Shown: positions 1 through 6,940, counted from the stretch's first letter. The stretch: DNA of 14,208 nt from Verrucomicrobiales bacterium (GCA_023253495.1 JALRGF010000695.1:1-14208); one strand, 5' to 3'. Notes: generated by a model from the letters alone, not told the origin. Numbers and translations: made by a program.

Positions 1-879
1 CGCCTTGGCGGCGGCGGCGAGGGTTTCCGGGGTGAGGGATTTTTCCATGGCGGCGAGGCCGTCGCGGGCTTCGGGGACGAACAGCACGAACTGCAGTCCG
101 CCGCCGGCGTACGGGATGGTGACGGCCGCGCCGCCGGGCAGCGGGAGGTATCCGTAAGCGCCTTCGTGGACGAGGCCCGGGGTGGTGATCTGCTCCGTGC
201 CGTTGACGTGGAACGGGGCTCCGGGCTCATAGCCGAATTCGCGGACCCACGGGGCCTTCAGGTGGACGGCATTGACGAGCACGAGCCGGGTGTCCGCAGT
301 GATGGCCAGCGGAGGGATCAGGTCCTTGATGCGTTCGCGCGTTTCCTTTTCGACCCACGAGTTGATGGTCTGGCGGGCGGGTTCGGGAGCCTTGCGGAAG
401 TCCATCAACTGCAGCGGAGCGCCGTACGTCTCCGCGGCGAGATCAAGGAACGGTTTGGCAAACGCGTATCCCTCCTGGCCGAAAAGACGGTTGGCGGCCG
501 TCAGGGTCAGGGGAGTGGTCTGACGGCCGCGTTCTCCGGCTTCCTCCACGCGCGCCCGGCTTTTTTCGGCCAGTGCGCGCAGGTCGGCCGTGAGCGCGGC
601 AAAGCCGGTGTGCACGGCGGCATCGTCCTGGGCCAAATGCAGCACCCGGGCCATTTCGGTTCTGGTCTGACCCGCCGCACCGCCGTAGGTCATGGCCAGG
701 GCGGTTTCGATCGACCACGGCGAGGTCACCAGGTTGCCACCGCTTTCAGCGGCGAGCCGCCGGTGGAGGTCGAGGCCGAAGGTATTCAGGCTGCGGGCGG
801 CGGTGGACGGGTCGGCCTGCGCGGCGATGGCACCGGCAAGCGCGAGCGCGCCAACGAGAGGAATGAGCGATGGTTTCAT
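1..879 (-). CDS. Secreted serpin (serine protease inhibitor family), C-terminus cut by window edge
   Basis: The 293 residues seen run off the left edge of the window without a stop. Residues 1-22 form a signal peptide (MKPSLIPLVGALALAG..., AQA before cleavage), so the protein is exported. The serpin fold is recognisable: NLVTSPWSIETALAMTYGGA at 49-68 is the helix B/C region, TAANRLFG at 127-134, TINSWVEKETRERIKDLIP at 171-189 is the helix F region, LVNAVHLKAPW at 201-211 is strand 3A, and LQFVLFVPEARDGLAAMEKSL at 262-282 is the late sheet B region. Serpins trap serine or cysteine proteases through a C-terminal reactive loop. That loop lies outside the window, so the target and even inhibitory activity cannot be judged. 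The ATG at 879 is chosen because it begins the signal peptide directly; no Shine-Dalgarno precedes it. A sigma70-like promoter lies about 75 bases upstream, so it is probably transcribed separately from the SpoIIE gene behind it. Confidence 0.9.
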   Translation of the reverse strand, partial: MKPSLIPLVGALALAGAIAAQADPSTAARSLNTFGLDLHRRLAAESGGNLVTSPWSIETALAMTYGGAAGQTRTEMARVLHLAQDDAAVHTGFAALTADLRALAEKSRARVEEAGERGRQTTPLTLTAANRLFGQEGYAFAKPFLDLAAETYGAPLQLMDFRKAPEPARQTINSWVEKETRERIKDLIPPLAITADTRLVLVNAVHLKAPWVREFGYEPGAPFHVNGTEQITTPGLVHEGAYGYLPLPGGAAVTIPYAGGGLQFVLFVPEARDGLAAMEKSLTPETLAAAAKA

Positions 880-952
880 GAGGAGTCGGGTGGTGAGGCG
901 CGGAAGCGGGGAGGATTGGGGCGGGAGCCATCCCGGATCCGGATGCGTCCTG

Positions 953-981
953 AGTATCCCAAAGAGGAGCATGCCTGACAA
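953..981 (-). promoter_or_regulatory. Predicted sigma70-type promoter for the serpin gene
   Basis: Read on the minus strand, TTGTCA (976-981) and GATACT (953-958) are separated by exactly 17 bases. They match the -35 consensus at 5 of 6 positions and the -10 consensus at 4 of 6. A start of transcription near 946 would give a leader of about 67 bases before the serpin ATG at 879. It lies in the 145-bp gap downstream of the SpoIIE phosphatase gene. This is a prediction from spacing and consensus only. Confidence 0.45.
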
Positions 982-1024
982 CCCGCAAGAGTTCGGAAGA
1001 CACGCCCGCTCGCGTCGCCCGCCC

Positions 1025-2560
1025 TCACTCACGCTCAATGACCACCAGCGTGATGTCGTCGTGCTGGCGCGCCCCGGCGCTGAAAGCGGCCACGGCCGTC
1101 TGGACGGCTCCAAGCAGCGGCTGCGGCGCCGCCCCCGCGGCCGCCTCGCGTTCGAAGACCCCGGCCAGACGGGCGCCACCGAATTCGTGACGGCCGGCGG
1201 CATCCAGCGCCTCGGTGACCCCGTCGGTATACAGCAGCAGGCGGTCGCCCGGCTCCATGCGGAATGTGGTTTCATGGGTGGCCCGGTCGAAGACCGGCCC
1301 TTTGTCGACCCCGAGAGCCAATCCCGGCGGCTTCAGCGGTTCGATCCTCCCGTCGGCGCGATGGAAGAGCAGGGGAGGGTCGTGGCCGGCGCGGACCATT
1401 GTCACCTCGCCGGTCGTGCTGTTGAGGATGCAATAGGCCAGGCTCACGAACATGTCCTCGCGGATGTCGGCGAAGAGCAGGCGGTTGACGCGCCGGAGCA
1501 CGGCCACCGGCGAAAGCTGCTGCTCCGCGCTCACCCGCACCAGGCCACGGCAGGTCGCCATGACCAGGCTGGCCGGAACCCCCTTGCCGGACACATCGGC
1601 AATCACCACCCCGAGATGCGTGTCGTCGAGACGGATAAAATCATAATAGTCCCCGCTGACCACGGTGGCCGGCTGGCAGGCGCCGGCGAGCACGAAGCCC
1701 GGAAAGGCGGGCGGGCGGGACGGGAGGAGGATGCGCTGGATCTCGCTGGCCCGGGCGAGTTCGTCCTCGATCCGACGTTTTTGCGCGGCTTCCTGCTGGA
1801 TCATGGCGCTGCCCAGGGCGAACGCGCTCTGCTCGGCGATCGACCGGAAGACGTCAAAGTCATGAACGGTGAACGCGCGGCCGGCCCCGGGCCGGGCTAC
1901 CGCCAGCACGCCCAGCCGTTTGGTCCCGTAGGTCAGCGGTGCGATCATCACGCTGAGGACGCGGTCGTCGCCGGTGCCCGGCAGCCCGGCAAATGCGGAA
2001 TGGGCACGCAGGTCGTCAAGGCGCAGCGCCCGGCCGCTGCCGAAGACGTCGCCGAGGGCCCCGGTGGTCTCGACGATGCTTTGCAGCCGCACGTGGTTGC
2101 GTACGGCGGCGATGTCGTGGCCGAGCTTGTCGATGACGGCGGGGGGCAGCTCGATGAGCGGCGGGCAGTCACGGGAGATAATGGTGGGGACGAGCAGGCC
2201 GCTCGGCGCGTCATGCAGATAGAGCGCGCCGCCGCGGGCTTCGACGACGGCGGCGGCGCCGCGCACGATGTGGCGGTGCAGTTTGCGGGCCGAGGTGTCG
2301 GCATAGAGGGTGGCTCCGAGTTCGTGCAGGAACTCGAACATCCGGTGCTCTTCGGCGTCGTGTGACTGGTGTTCGCGGGCCAGGGCGGCATGCGATGACT
2401 CGAGGGCGCGGTGGGCCGCGGTGAGGGCGGTGTGTTCGCTCCGCAGGGTGTCGAGGGCGAGGCCGGCCGAGTCCGCCCGCTCCCGCTGGCGGCGCCACTG
2501 GCGGGCGAGTACGGCGGCAATGCCGCCGCCGGCCAGTGCGATGAGGAGTTCGGCGACCAT
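1025..2560 (-). CDS. Membrane-anchored GAF-SpoIIE (PP2C-type) serine phosphatase, RsbU/RsbP-like
   Basis: This 511-residue protein most likely dephosphorylates a phospho-STAS anti-sigma-factor antagonist. Layout: a hydrophobic N-terminal segment at about 3-19 followed by basic residues (likely inner-membrane anchor); a charged, probably coiled-coil stretch at about 25-75; a GAF sensor domain at about 85-250; and a SpoIIE/PP2C catalytic domain at about 268-510. The catalytic domain has all expected motifs: ASEIQRILLP (271-280), VSGDYYDF with D304, IADVSGKGVPASLVMA with D322, AGHDPPLLF (391-399), LLLYTDGVTEAL with D446, and QHDDITLVVIE with D501. These aspartates match the metal-binding positions of the family, so it should be active. 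The gene starts 12 bases after the STAS gene and is almost certainly co-transcribed with it; that gene is its likely substrate. No HATPase anti-sigma kinase is present in the window. The GAF ligand is unknown. Confidence 0.93.
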   Translation of the reverse strand: MVAELLIALAGGGIAAVLARQWRRQRERADSAGLALDTLRSEHTALTAAHRALESSHAALAREHQSHDAEEHRMFEFLHELGATLYADTSARKLHRHIVRGAAAVVEARGGALYLHDAPSGLLVPTIISRDCPPLIELPPAVIDKLGHDIAAVRNHVRLQSIVETTGALGDVFGSGRALRLDDLRAHSAFAGLPGTGDDRVLSVMIAPLTYGTKRLGVLAVARPGAGRAFTVHDFDVFRSIAEQSAFALGSAMIQQEAAQKRRIEDELARASEIQRILLPSRPPAFPGFVLAGACQPATVVSGDYYDFIRLDDTHLGVVIADVSGKGVPASLVMATCRGLVRVSAEQQLSPVAVLRRVNRLLFADIREDMFVSLAYCILNSTTGEVTMVRAGHDPPLLFHRADGRIEPLKPPGLALGVDKGPVFDRATHETTFRMEPGDRLLLYTDGVTEALDAAGRHEFGGARLAGVFEREAAAGAAPQPLLGAVQTAVAAFSAGARQHDDITLVVIERE

Positions 2561-2572
2561 GGACCCGGCGGT

Positions 2573-3103
2573 TCAGGCCGGTTTGTCTCCCGGACTGCTT
2601 TGCAGGCACTCGAGCACGTCGCGGAACCGGGGGCGGTTCGCCTCGTTCGCCTCACAGAGGGATTCGTGAGCCTCGAGGGCGCAGGCGCGGCGCTCGTCCA
2701 CCCCGCCGGCCTGGCCGCTGTCAGCCACTTCCTCGGTCAGTGCGGAGCCGACCATTTCGCGCTCCTCACGCACGGCGCTGCCGTCGTGGTCCACCTCGAG
2801 AATGTGGTCGAGTCCGAGGTTCGAGAGCAGTTCGCGGTTGCGTTCATTGACATTGACCACCTGCATCCGTCCCCCCGGCAGCTCCATCAGGCGCACCGCG
2901 ATCCCGGTCAGGGTGCCCATGAATGTGGAATCCATGGTCGGGCACGCTTCCAGATCGACTACCAGATGCCGGGCGCCCGCGTCGATGCGCGCCGAAGCAA
3001 ACTGTTTCAGCTGCGGGCTGATTTCGTGGGACCCTTTGCCGGAGACACGGAGCCACAAGAGGTTGCGGAGGCCTCCGGCCAGAATGCGCGCATGGGGGAT
3101 CAC
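2573..3103 (-). CDS. STAS-domain anti-sigma-factor antagonist (SpoIIAA/RsbV-like) with acidic C-terminal tail
   Basis: This 176-residue protein has a STAS domain at about 5-105: LWLRVSGKGS (16-25), HLVVDLEACPTMDSTFMGTL (46-65) and MQVVNVNERNRELLSNLGL (80-98). MDST aligns with the phosphorylatable serine loop of SpoIIAA/RsbV, so S59 is the expected phospho-acceptor. It would act in the cytoplasm by sequestering an anti-sigma kinase when unphosphorylated; the neighbouring phosphatase would reset it. Residues 106-176 form an unusual acidic, probably helical tail ending in NRPRFRDVLECLQ, longer than the roughly 110 residues of a bare STAS protein. The start is a GTG at 3103. No in-frame ATG exists between it and the upstream stop at 3146-3148, and AAGGAG at 3134-3139 is too far away to serve as its ribosome site, so the start is uncertain. 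It is first in a two-gene operon behind a strong predicted promoter. Confidence 0.88.
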   Translation of the reverse strand: MIPHARILAGGLRNLLWLRVSGKGSHEISPQLKQFASARIDAGARHLVVDLEACPTMDSTFMGTLTGIAVRLMELPGGRMQVVNVNERNRELLSNLGLDHILEVDHDGSAVREEREMVGSALTEEVADSGQAGGVDERRACALEAHESLCEANEANRPRFRDVLECLQSSPGDKPA

Positions 3104-3144
3104 AGTGATGGGTGTCCAGGGAAACGACCCCTGCTCCTTGGCGT

Positions 3145-3173
3145 ATCATAGGCGCAGCGCCTGCCGGGGTCAA
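3145..3173 (-). promoter_or_regulatory. Predicted strong sigma70-type promoter of the STAS-SpoIIE operon with a palindromic spacer
   Basis: On the minus strand, TTGACC (3168-3173) and TATGAT (3145-3150) lie exactly 17 bases apart, each matching its consensus hexamer at 5 of 6 positions. The spacer contains a perfect odd palindrome, GGCGC-N-GCGCC at 3151-3161, directly abutting the -10 box. A bound protein there would block RNA polymerase, so it could be an operator; that role is inferred. Transcription from about 3138 would leave a leader of roughly 35 bases before the GTG at 3103. Confidence 0.55.
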
Positions 3174-3206
3174 CCGCGGGCGTGGTCTGATCCGGGCCGG
3201 GGGCGC

Positions 3207-3686
3207 TTATTGCCACAGGTAACTTTCGCGCGCGGCGATCGTTTCGCGGCCGCGCACCAGCAGTACCCGCCACGCCAGCACCTTGCCGTCTTCGAGGAAG
3301 GCCGGTCCGGTGACCTGGAATTCGGTGAGGTTTGACGCCTTGGGCTGATCGGTCGTCTGTTCGATCACCTTGACTTTGGAGCCGGATTTGGCCTGGCGGT
3401 ACTCGAACCGCACGGTGACCGGCGACGAGCGGTCGGCCACCGACCAGAAAACGGTGTAATAGTTGCCGCTGCGCGCCGCCACTTCCTCGGTGGTGAGCGC
3501 CCCGTGGAGGCGGTAGCGGCGCTCGAAATCAATGGCCGGATCGCCCGCCATCACCCGCGGGCCCGCGGGATCCAGACGGTAGATCTTCACTTTTTTGACG
3601 GTGTCGCCGGTGGTGCCGCAGGCACCCAGGCCAAGCGCCGCCACCAGCAGGCCGCCGGCCCGTCCAACAAAAGCAGGGAATGCCAT
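3207..3686 (-). CDS. Small predicted lipoprotein of unknown function
   Basis: This 159-residue protein begins with a short lipoprotein signal: hydrophobic GGLLVAALGL at 11-20, then GAC with the lipidation cysteine at C23. Processing would leave CGTTGDTVKK... anchored to a membrane. The mature part looks beta-rich, with many alternating hydrophobic and charged residues (VKIYRLDP, YYTVFWSVADR, VTVRFEYRQA, KVLAWRVLLVRG) and no cysteines. I recognise no catalytic motif and cannot name a family; the phrase YYTVFWSVADRSSPVTVRFEYRQ suggests a structural or binding role. It has its own TTGACA promoter nearly touching the start codon and is divergent from cysE. The ATG at 3686 is the only in-frame start that includes the signal peptide. 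Confidence 0.75.
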   Translation of the reverse strand: MAFPAFVGRAGGLLVAALGLGACGTTGDTVKKVKIYRLDPAGPRVMAGDPAIDFERRYRLHGALTTEEVAARSGNYYTVFWSVADRSSPVTVRFEYRQAKSGSKVKVIEQTTDQPKASNLTEFQVTGPAFLEDGKVLAWRVLLVRGRETIAARESYLWQ

Positions 3687-3696
3687 AGCTCATCGA

Positions 3697-3725
3697 GTTA
3701 AAGGCGATGGCCGGTACGGTGTCAA
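3697..3725 (-). promoter_or_regulatory. Predicted sigma70-type promoter of the lipoprotein gene, close to leaderless
   Basis: On the minus strand, a perfect TTGACA (3720-3725) is followed after 17 bases by TTTAAC (3697-3702, 4 of 6 to TATAAT). The expected transcription start, about seven bases after the -10 box, falls near 3690, only about 4 bases before the ATG at 3686. If correct, the mRNA is essentially leaderless, which agrees with the absence of a Shine-Dalgarno sequence. Confidence 0.5.
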
Positions 3726-3747
3726 CGGGCAAAAGCCGCGGGCCACC

Positions 3748-3766
3748 GGGTCGGGGGAGGGGCGGG
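3748..3766 (+). other. Potential G-quadruplex motif in the lipoprotein-cysE intergenic region
   Basis: GGGTCGGGGGAGGGGCGGG has four runs of three or more G with loops of 2, 1 and 1 bases, which meets the usual definition of a stable intramolecular G-quadruplex. It lies in the 163-bp divergent gap, upstream of the lipoprotein promoter and of cysE. In DNA this GC-rich, such runs also arise by chance. Confidence 0.35.
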
Positions 3767-3822
3767 AGCGGCGGCGTTCTGAAATTCCCGATTGTGGCGT
3801 CTTTCGGGCCGCTATACTGACG

Positions 3823-3828
3823 GGTGGC
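3823..3828 (+). promoter_or_regulatory. Possible -10 box upstream of cysE
   Basis: TATACT matches the -10 consensus at 5 of 6 positions and stands out in GC-rich surroundings. It sits 21 bases before the cysE ATG at 3850, which would give a leader of about 15 bases. No acceptable -35 hexamer lies at 16-18 bases spacing, so the call is weak. Confidence 0.3.
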
Positions 3829-3849
3829 TCCGCGGCGGGCCCTTTCCGC

Positions 3850-4773
3850 ATGTCCTGTGAAATCGACGGTATTGCCCAGCGGCTGCTGGCCTCCTACGAG
3901 GAGATCGGCGGCATCAACCATCTGGATGGCACGAACCTGCCGTCGCGGGATGCGGTGCCGGCGCTTTGCCGCGGCCTGCTCGGGCTGCTGTTTCCCGGAT
4001 TTTTCACCGAGGAGCCGATGACAGCCGCCTGTGTGGCGGGACGGACCCGGCGTCAGCTCGATGATCTGGTGGCGCGCCTGACGCTGGAGACGACGCGCAG
4101 CCTGTACAGCCAGAAGGATGCCTCCGGTCACACCGAGGTGGTGGCGCGGCGGCTGGTCTGCGATTTTCTGCATTGTCTGCCCGAGGTGCGGTCGCTGCTG
4201 CTGACCGATGTCGAGGCCGCCTTCGAGGGTGATCCGGCGGCGCGGAGTTACGAGGAAATCATTCTGTCATACCCGTGCATCGAGGCCATTGCCATCCAGC
4301 GGCTGGCCCACTGGCTGTACCGCCGTGGCGTGCCGCTGCTGCCGCGCATGATGACCGAATGGGCGCACAGCCGGACCGGCATCGATCTGCACCCCGGGGC
4401 GACCATCGGATCGCACTTCTTCATTGATCACGGCACCGGCGTGGTGGTCGGGGAGACGTGTGTCATCGGCTCCCACGTCAAGCTGTATCACGGCGTGACC
4501 CTGGGCGCGAAGAGTTTTGTCAAGGACGAGCACGGGCACATCGTCAAGGGAGTGAAGCGCCATCCGGATGTCGGTGATCACGTGACCATTTATCCCAATG
4601 CCACCATCCTCGGCGGCACCACCGTGATCGGCGAGCACGCCACGATCGGGGCCAATGTGCATCTGTCCGAAAGTGTGGCCCCGTATGCCGTGATCGCTCT
4701 GGGCGACCAGACGCACCACGTGCGGGACAAGCGGGCCGCGCGCGGGCGTCCGTCGCCGCCGGTGCCGGCATGA
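3850..4773 (+). CDS. cysE: Serine O-acetyltransferase (CysE family, long N-terminal form)
   Basis: This 307-residue enzyme transfers acetyl from acetyl-CoA to L-serine, giving O-acetylserine for cysteine synthesis in the cytoplasm. The N-terminal 130 or so residues are helical, followed by YEEIILSYPCIEAIAIQRLAHWLY (about 134-157), typical of the linker to the catalytic part. The left-handed beta-helix of hexapeptide repeats then runs from about 178: GIDLHPGATIGSHFFIDHGTG..GETCVIG, YHGVTLGAKS, VGDHVTIYPNATILGGTTVIGEHATIGANV. D179 and H194 align with the catalytic Asp and His of E. coli CysE. The body is longer than classic CysE because of the N-terminal region. I choose ATG 3850 because the open frame upstream of it is low-complexity intergenic sequence covering the lipoprotein promoter. 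No Shine-Dalgarno is seen. Its stop overlaps the next gene's ATG (ATGA), so the two are translationally coupled. Confidence 0.95.
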   Translation: MSCEIDGIAQRLLASYEEIGGINHLDGTNLPSRDAVPALCRGLLGLLFPGFFTEEPMTAACVAGRTRRQLDDLVARLTLETTRSLYSQKDASGHTEVVARRLVCDFLHCLPEVRSLLLTDVEAAFEGDPAARSYEEIILSYPCIEAIAIQRLAHWLYRRGVPLLPRMMTEWAHSRTGIDLHPGATIGSHFFIDHGTGVVVGETCVIGSHVKLYHGVTLGAKSFVKDEHGHIVKGVKRHPDVGDHVTIYPNATILGGTTVIGEHATIGANVHLSESVAPYAVIALGDQTHHVRDKRAARGRPSPPVPA

Positions 4774-5462
4774 TCGGTTTCCTGTCCGCCGCCGCACCTC
4801 GACCCATGAAGTTTCCCCAACAACTCCTGCTGCGGTTGACCGGGCTGCTGGAGGCACCCCCGCTGCAGACGGCCGCCACCCCGCCGGAAAAACGGCCGCG
4901 GGTCCGCCAGCCACGCCTCCACGGTGAGGACGCCCAGTTGACGGCCCAGGCCCGCGAGCTGCTCCATGGCCAGCGCGGGTTGCGCGAACTGGCGGGCAAG
5001 GTGCGCGTCGTGTGGAACGCCCGCTTGCAGACGACTGCCGGCACCGCCAGCGCCCGGACCTGGGAGGTGGAAATCAACCCGCGTCTCAAGGACCACGGCG
5101 CCGCCACCATCGGCCGGATCCTGCGCCACGAGCTGGCCCACCTGATCAGCGTTTATCGGGCCGGGCGCCGCCGCATCGCCGCGCACGGGCCGGAATGGCG
5201 CCAGGCCTGCGCCGACCTCGGCATCCCGGGCGAACCGCGCTGCCACAGCCTGCCGCTCAAAGCCCGCGAGGTGCGCGCCAAATTTGCCTACCGCTGCCAG
5301 CATTGCGGCCGTCTGCTCAAACGCGTCCGCGCCCTCGAACGGCGGTCGGCCTGCTTCGACTGCTGCCAGAAACACAATCGCGGCCGCTATGACGAGCGCT
5401 ACCGCTATGTCCGCGTGCCGATGGACGTGCTGGAGGAGGGCCGGGTCAAGCAGCCGGAGTGA
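4770..5462 (+). CDS. SprT-like zinc metalloprotease-family protein with C-terminal zinc ribbon
   Basis: This 230-residue protein has the SprT/Spartan-type core: RVVWNARLQTTAGTA (79-93), WEVEINPRL (98-106), and the gluzincin motif HELAHL with H120, E121 and H124. AAHGPEW supplies a third ligand, H139. A zinc ribbon follows, with C176-x2-C179 and C195-x2-C198. The family includes DNA-protein-crosslink proteases in eukaryotes; the bacterial substrate is not known, so the activity is inferred from motifs. The ATG at 4770 overlaps the cysE stop (ATGA). M13 at 4806 is an alternative start, and neither has a clear ribosome site. Coupling to cysE suggests joint transcription rather than a shared pathway. 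Confidence 0.88.
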   Translation: MIGFLSAAAPRPMKFPQQLLLRLTGLLEAPPLQTAATPPEKRPRVRQPRLHGEDAQLTAQARELLHGQRGLRELAGKVRVVWNARLQTTAGTASARTWEVEINPRLKDHGAATIGRILRHELAHLISVYRAGRRRIAAHGPEWRQACADLGIPGEPRCHSLPLKAREVRAKFAYRCQHCGRLLKRVRALERRSACFDCCQKHNRGRYDERYRYVRVPMDVLEEGRVKQPE

Positions 5463-5495
5463 GCCGGGCGCCGGCAGCGAGGGCGCTGGGTGGGG

Positions 5496-5542
5496 CGTCG
5501 GGACGCAGGGGCTCTGCGGCGGTCCCGGGGGATGCCCCGACG
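5496..5542. terminator. GC-rich nested hairpin between convergent genes, possible bidirectional terminator
   Basis: The 91-bp gap between the SprT-like gene and the dGTPase, which converge, holds nested inverted repeats. The outer pair is CGTCGGG (5496-5502) with CCCGACG (5536-5542). A competing inner pair is GGGAC (5500-5504) with GTCCC (5522-5526), enclosing GCAG/CTGC. There is no T-run after either arm, so it is not a classic intrinsic terminator. The position is what suggests termination. Confidence 0.3.
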
Positions 5543-5553
5543 GCGGCACTCGC

Positions 5554-6819
5554 CTACATCAGGTCGGCCAGTCCGCCGAAGTGCGGTTCGAAGAGGCGGC
5601 GGTACAGACGGGTGGCGGAGGAGTCGGTCAGGGAGGCGAGGAAATCGCACAGCCGGCGTCCGCGGGCCGCCGGGTCGGGAGCGGCGTCGATGACCGCTTC
5701 CTGCTCCGGCGGGAGGAGCCGCAGCCGGCGCCGTGGTGAGCCGAGATAGTTATCCATGAGCGCGCCGAACAGGCGGGAGAGCACATCATGCGCCTTGAAA
5801 TCCAGCTGCTGCAGTGGCGGCGATTGGAAGACCAGTTCGTTGGCGATTTTTTTGTAGAGTCTTGATTCGGCGGCCGCTTCCGGGGCGACCTCAAGGGCGA
5901 CGGCGTGGCGGTGGCTGCGGGCGCTGAGGAAGCCGGAGCGTGGCACCAGCGAGCAGGCCGCGATAAAGTCACCGATCTTGCGGTTGGAGCGCACCTCCAC
6001 CAGGTCGTTCCGGATCGCCTCGGCAAGGGCGCGCACATGGCCGGCTTCGGCAGCGTCCAGCGCGCGCTGGGCGGCCCAGGCCTCCAGACGGTCGATGGTG
6101 ATGAAGCCGGCGGCTACGCCGTCGGCGATGTCGTTGAGGGAATACGCCGTGTCATCGGCCCAGTCCATGATCTGGCATTCAACCGACTGGAGGGCGTCGC
6201 GGGCCGGGCCGGGAGGTGCGTCGACCGGCCATGGGGTGCCGGCGGTGACGAAGTCGAGGTGGGGTGCCTGGTCGGTGTAGATGAAGTGGTTCGGGGCGTC
6301 GGGCACCTCGGCATGGAGGGTTTTGTATTTGAGCACGGCGTCGAGCAGGGCCCGGCCCGGGTTCATCCCGCGGGTGCCGTGGGCGAAAATGGTGGTGGTG
6401 AGCAACCGCAGCGTCTGGGCATTACCCTCGAAGCCGCCGTGATCGGCCATCAGCTGGTGCAGGCTGCGCTCGCCGGCGTGGCCGAACGGCGGGTGGCCGA
6501 GGTCGTGGGCGAGGCAGGCGGCCTCGACCAGATCCGGGTCGATGAAGTGGTCCGGACCGAGAAGCGGGGAGCGGTGGCGCAGGGCGGCGCAGATCGACCG
6601 ACCGATCTGGGACACCTCCAGCGAATGCGTCAGACGGGTCCGGTAAAAATCGTATTCTCCGGTCAGAAAGACCTGGGTTTTTCCCTGCAGTTGACGGAAG
6701 GCCGAAGTGTGAAGGATCCGGTCCCGCGAAATCTGGAACCCGGTGCGGTACTCGTCGTCCCGCCGGCGTTCGGGCGCCGGCGTCTCGTGGTCGAAGTCGC
6801 TGTAAAACGTGTTCTCCAT
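5554..6819 (-). CDS. dgt: Deoxyguanosinetriphosphate triphosphohydrolase-like protein (HD domain)
   Basis: This 421-residue protein hydrolyses dGTP or other dNTPs to the deoxynucleoside and triphosphate, a nucleotide-pool function. The signature start, FYSDFDHETPAP...RRDDEYRTGFQISRDRILHTSAFRQLQGKTQVF, fits the family. The HD metal site is complete: RLTHSLEVSQIGR with H65, AHDLGHPPFGHAGE with H105-D106, and ECQIMDWADDTAYSLND (214-230) with D219. The C-terminal half (SRLYKKIANELVF, about 60 further residues on) fits family length. ATG 6819 begins the conserved N-terminal motif; the frame stays open further upstream, but that extension covers the divergent dhaL start and has no family character. 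The gene faces the SprT-like gene tail-to-tail and diverges from dhaL. Substrate preference beyond the family is not readable here. Confidence 0.93.
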   Translation of the reverse strand: MENTFYSDFDHETPAPERRRDDEYRTGFQISRDRILHTSAFRQLQGKTQVFLTGEYDFYRTRLTHSLEVSQIGRSICAALRHRSPLLGPDHFIDPDLVEAACLAHDLGHPPFGHAGERSLHQLMADHGGFEGNAQTLRLLTTTIFAHGTRGMNPGRALLDAVLKYKTLHAEVPDAPNHFIYTDQAPHLDFVTAGTPWPVDAPPGPARDALQSVECQIMDWADDTAYSLNDIADGVAAGFITIDRLEAWAAQRALDAAEAGHVRALAEAIRNDLVEVRSNRKIGDFIAACSLVPRSGFLSARSHRHAVALEVAPEAAAESRLYKKIANELVFQSPPLQQLDFKAHDVLSRLFGALMDNYLGSPRRRLRLLPPEQEAVIDAAPDPAARGRRLCDFLASLTDSSATRLYRRLFEPHFGGLADLM

Positions 6820-6877
6820 CCCGTGGCGGCGGCCAGTGTCAGGCGCTCCCCGGGGTTGGCCAGCGATTTTCTGCGTG

Positions 6878-6903
6878 GCCGGGCGGAACCGGTTCCGCCG
6901 GGC
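6878..6903. promoter_or_regulatory. Perfect 18-bp palindrome in the dgt-dhaL divergent region, candidate operator
   Basis: GGCGGAACCGGTTCCGCC (6882-6899) is a perfect inverted repeat with no central gap. It extends by a further GCC/GGC pair to 6878 and 6903 with one mismatched pair. It lies directly before a perfect TTGACA (6905-6910) pointing to dhaL, and about 60 bases ahead of the dgt ATG. This is the usual place for a dimeric regulator's binding site. Regulator and function are unknown. Confidence 0.5.
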
Positions 6904-6904
6904 G

Positions 6905-6933
6905 TTGACAAAGCAGCCGGGGGACGGCATCAG
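6905..6933 (+). promoter_or_regulatory. Possible sigma70-type promoter of dhaL, close to leaderless
   Basis: TTGACA (6905-6910, 6 of 6) is followed after 17 bases by CATCAG (6928-6933, only 3 of 6 to TATAAT). Transcription would start near 6940, at the dhaL ATG (6941), so the message would have no leader; no ribosome site is visible either. The weak -10 box limits confidence. Confidence 0.35.
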
Positions 6934-6940
6934 CTTTCCC

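Noticed and set aside
692..2365. Long plus-strand open frame of 557 codons opposite the SpoIIE phosphatase gene
   Set aside because: It is the complement of a gene with a complete set of family motifs; its own translation is low-complexity, rich in Gly, Arg and His, with no domain character. GC-rich DNA yields such frames by codon bias.
3595..3849. 85-codon N-terminal extension of cysE
   Set aside because: It covers the lipoprotein start and promoter and has no family similarity.
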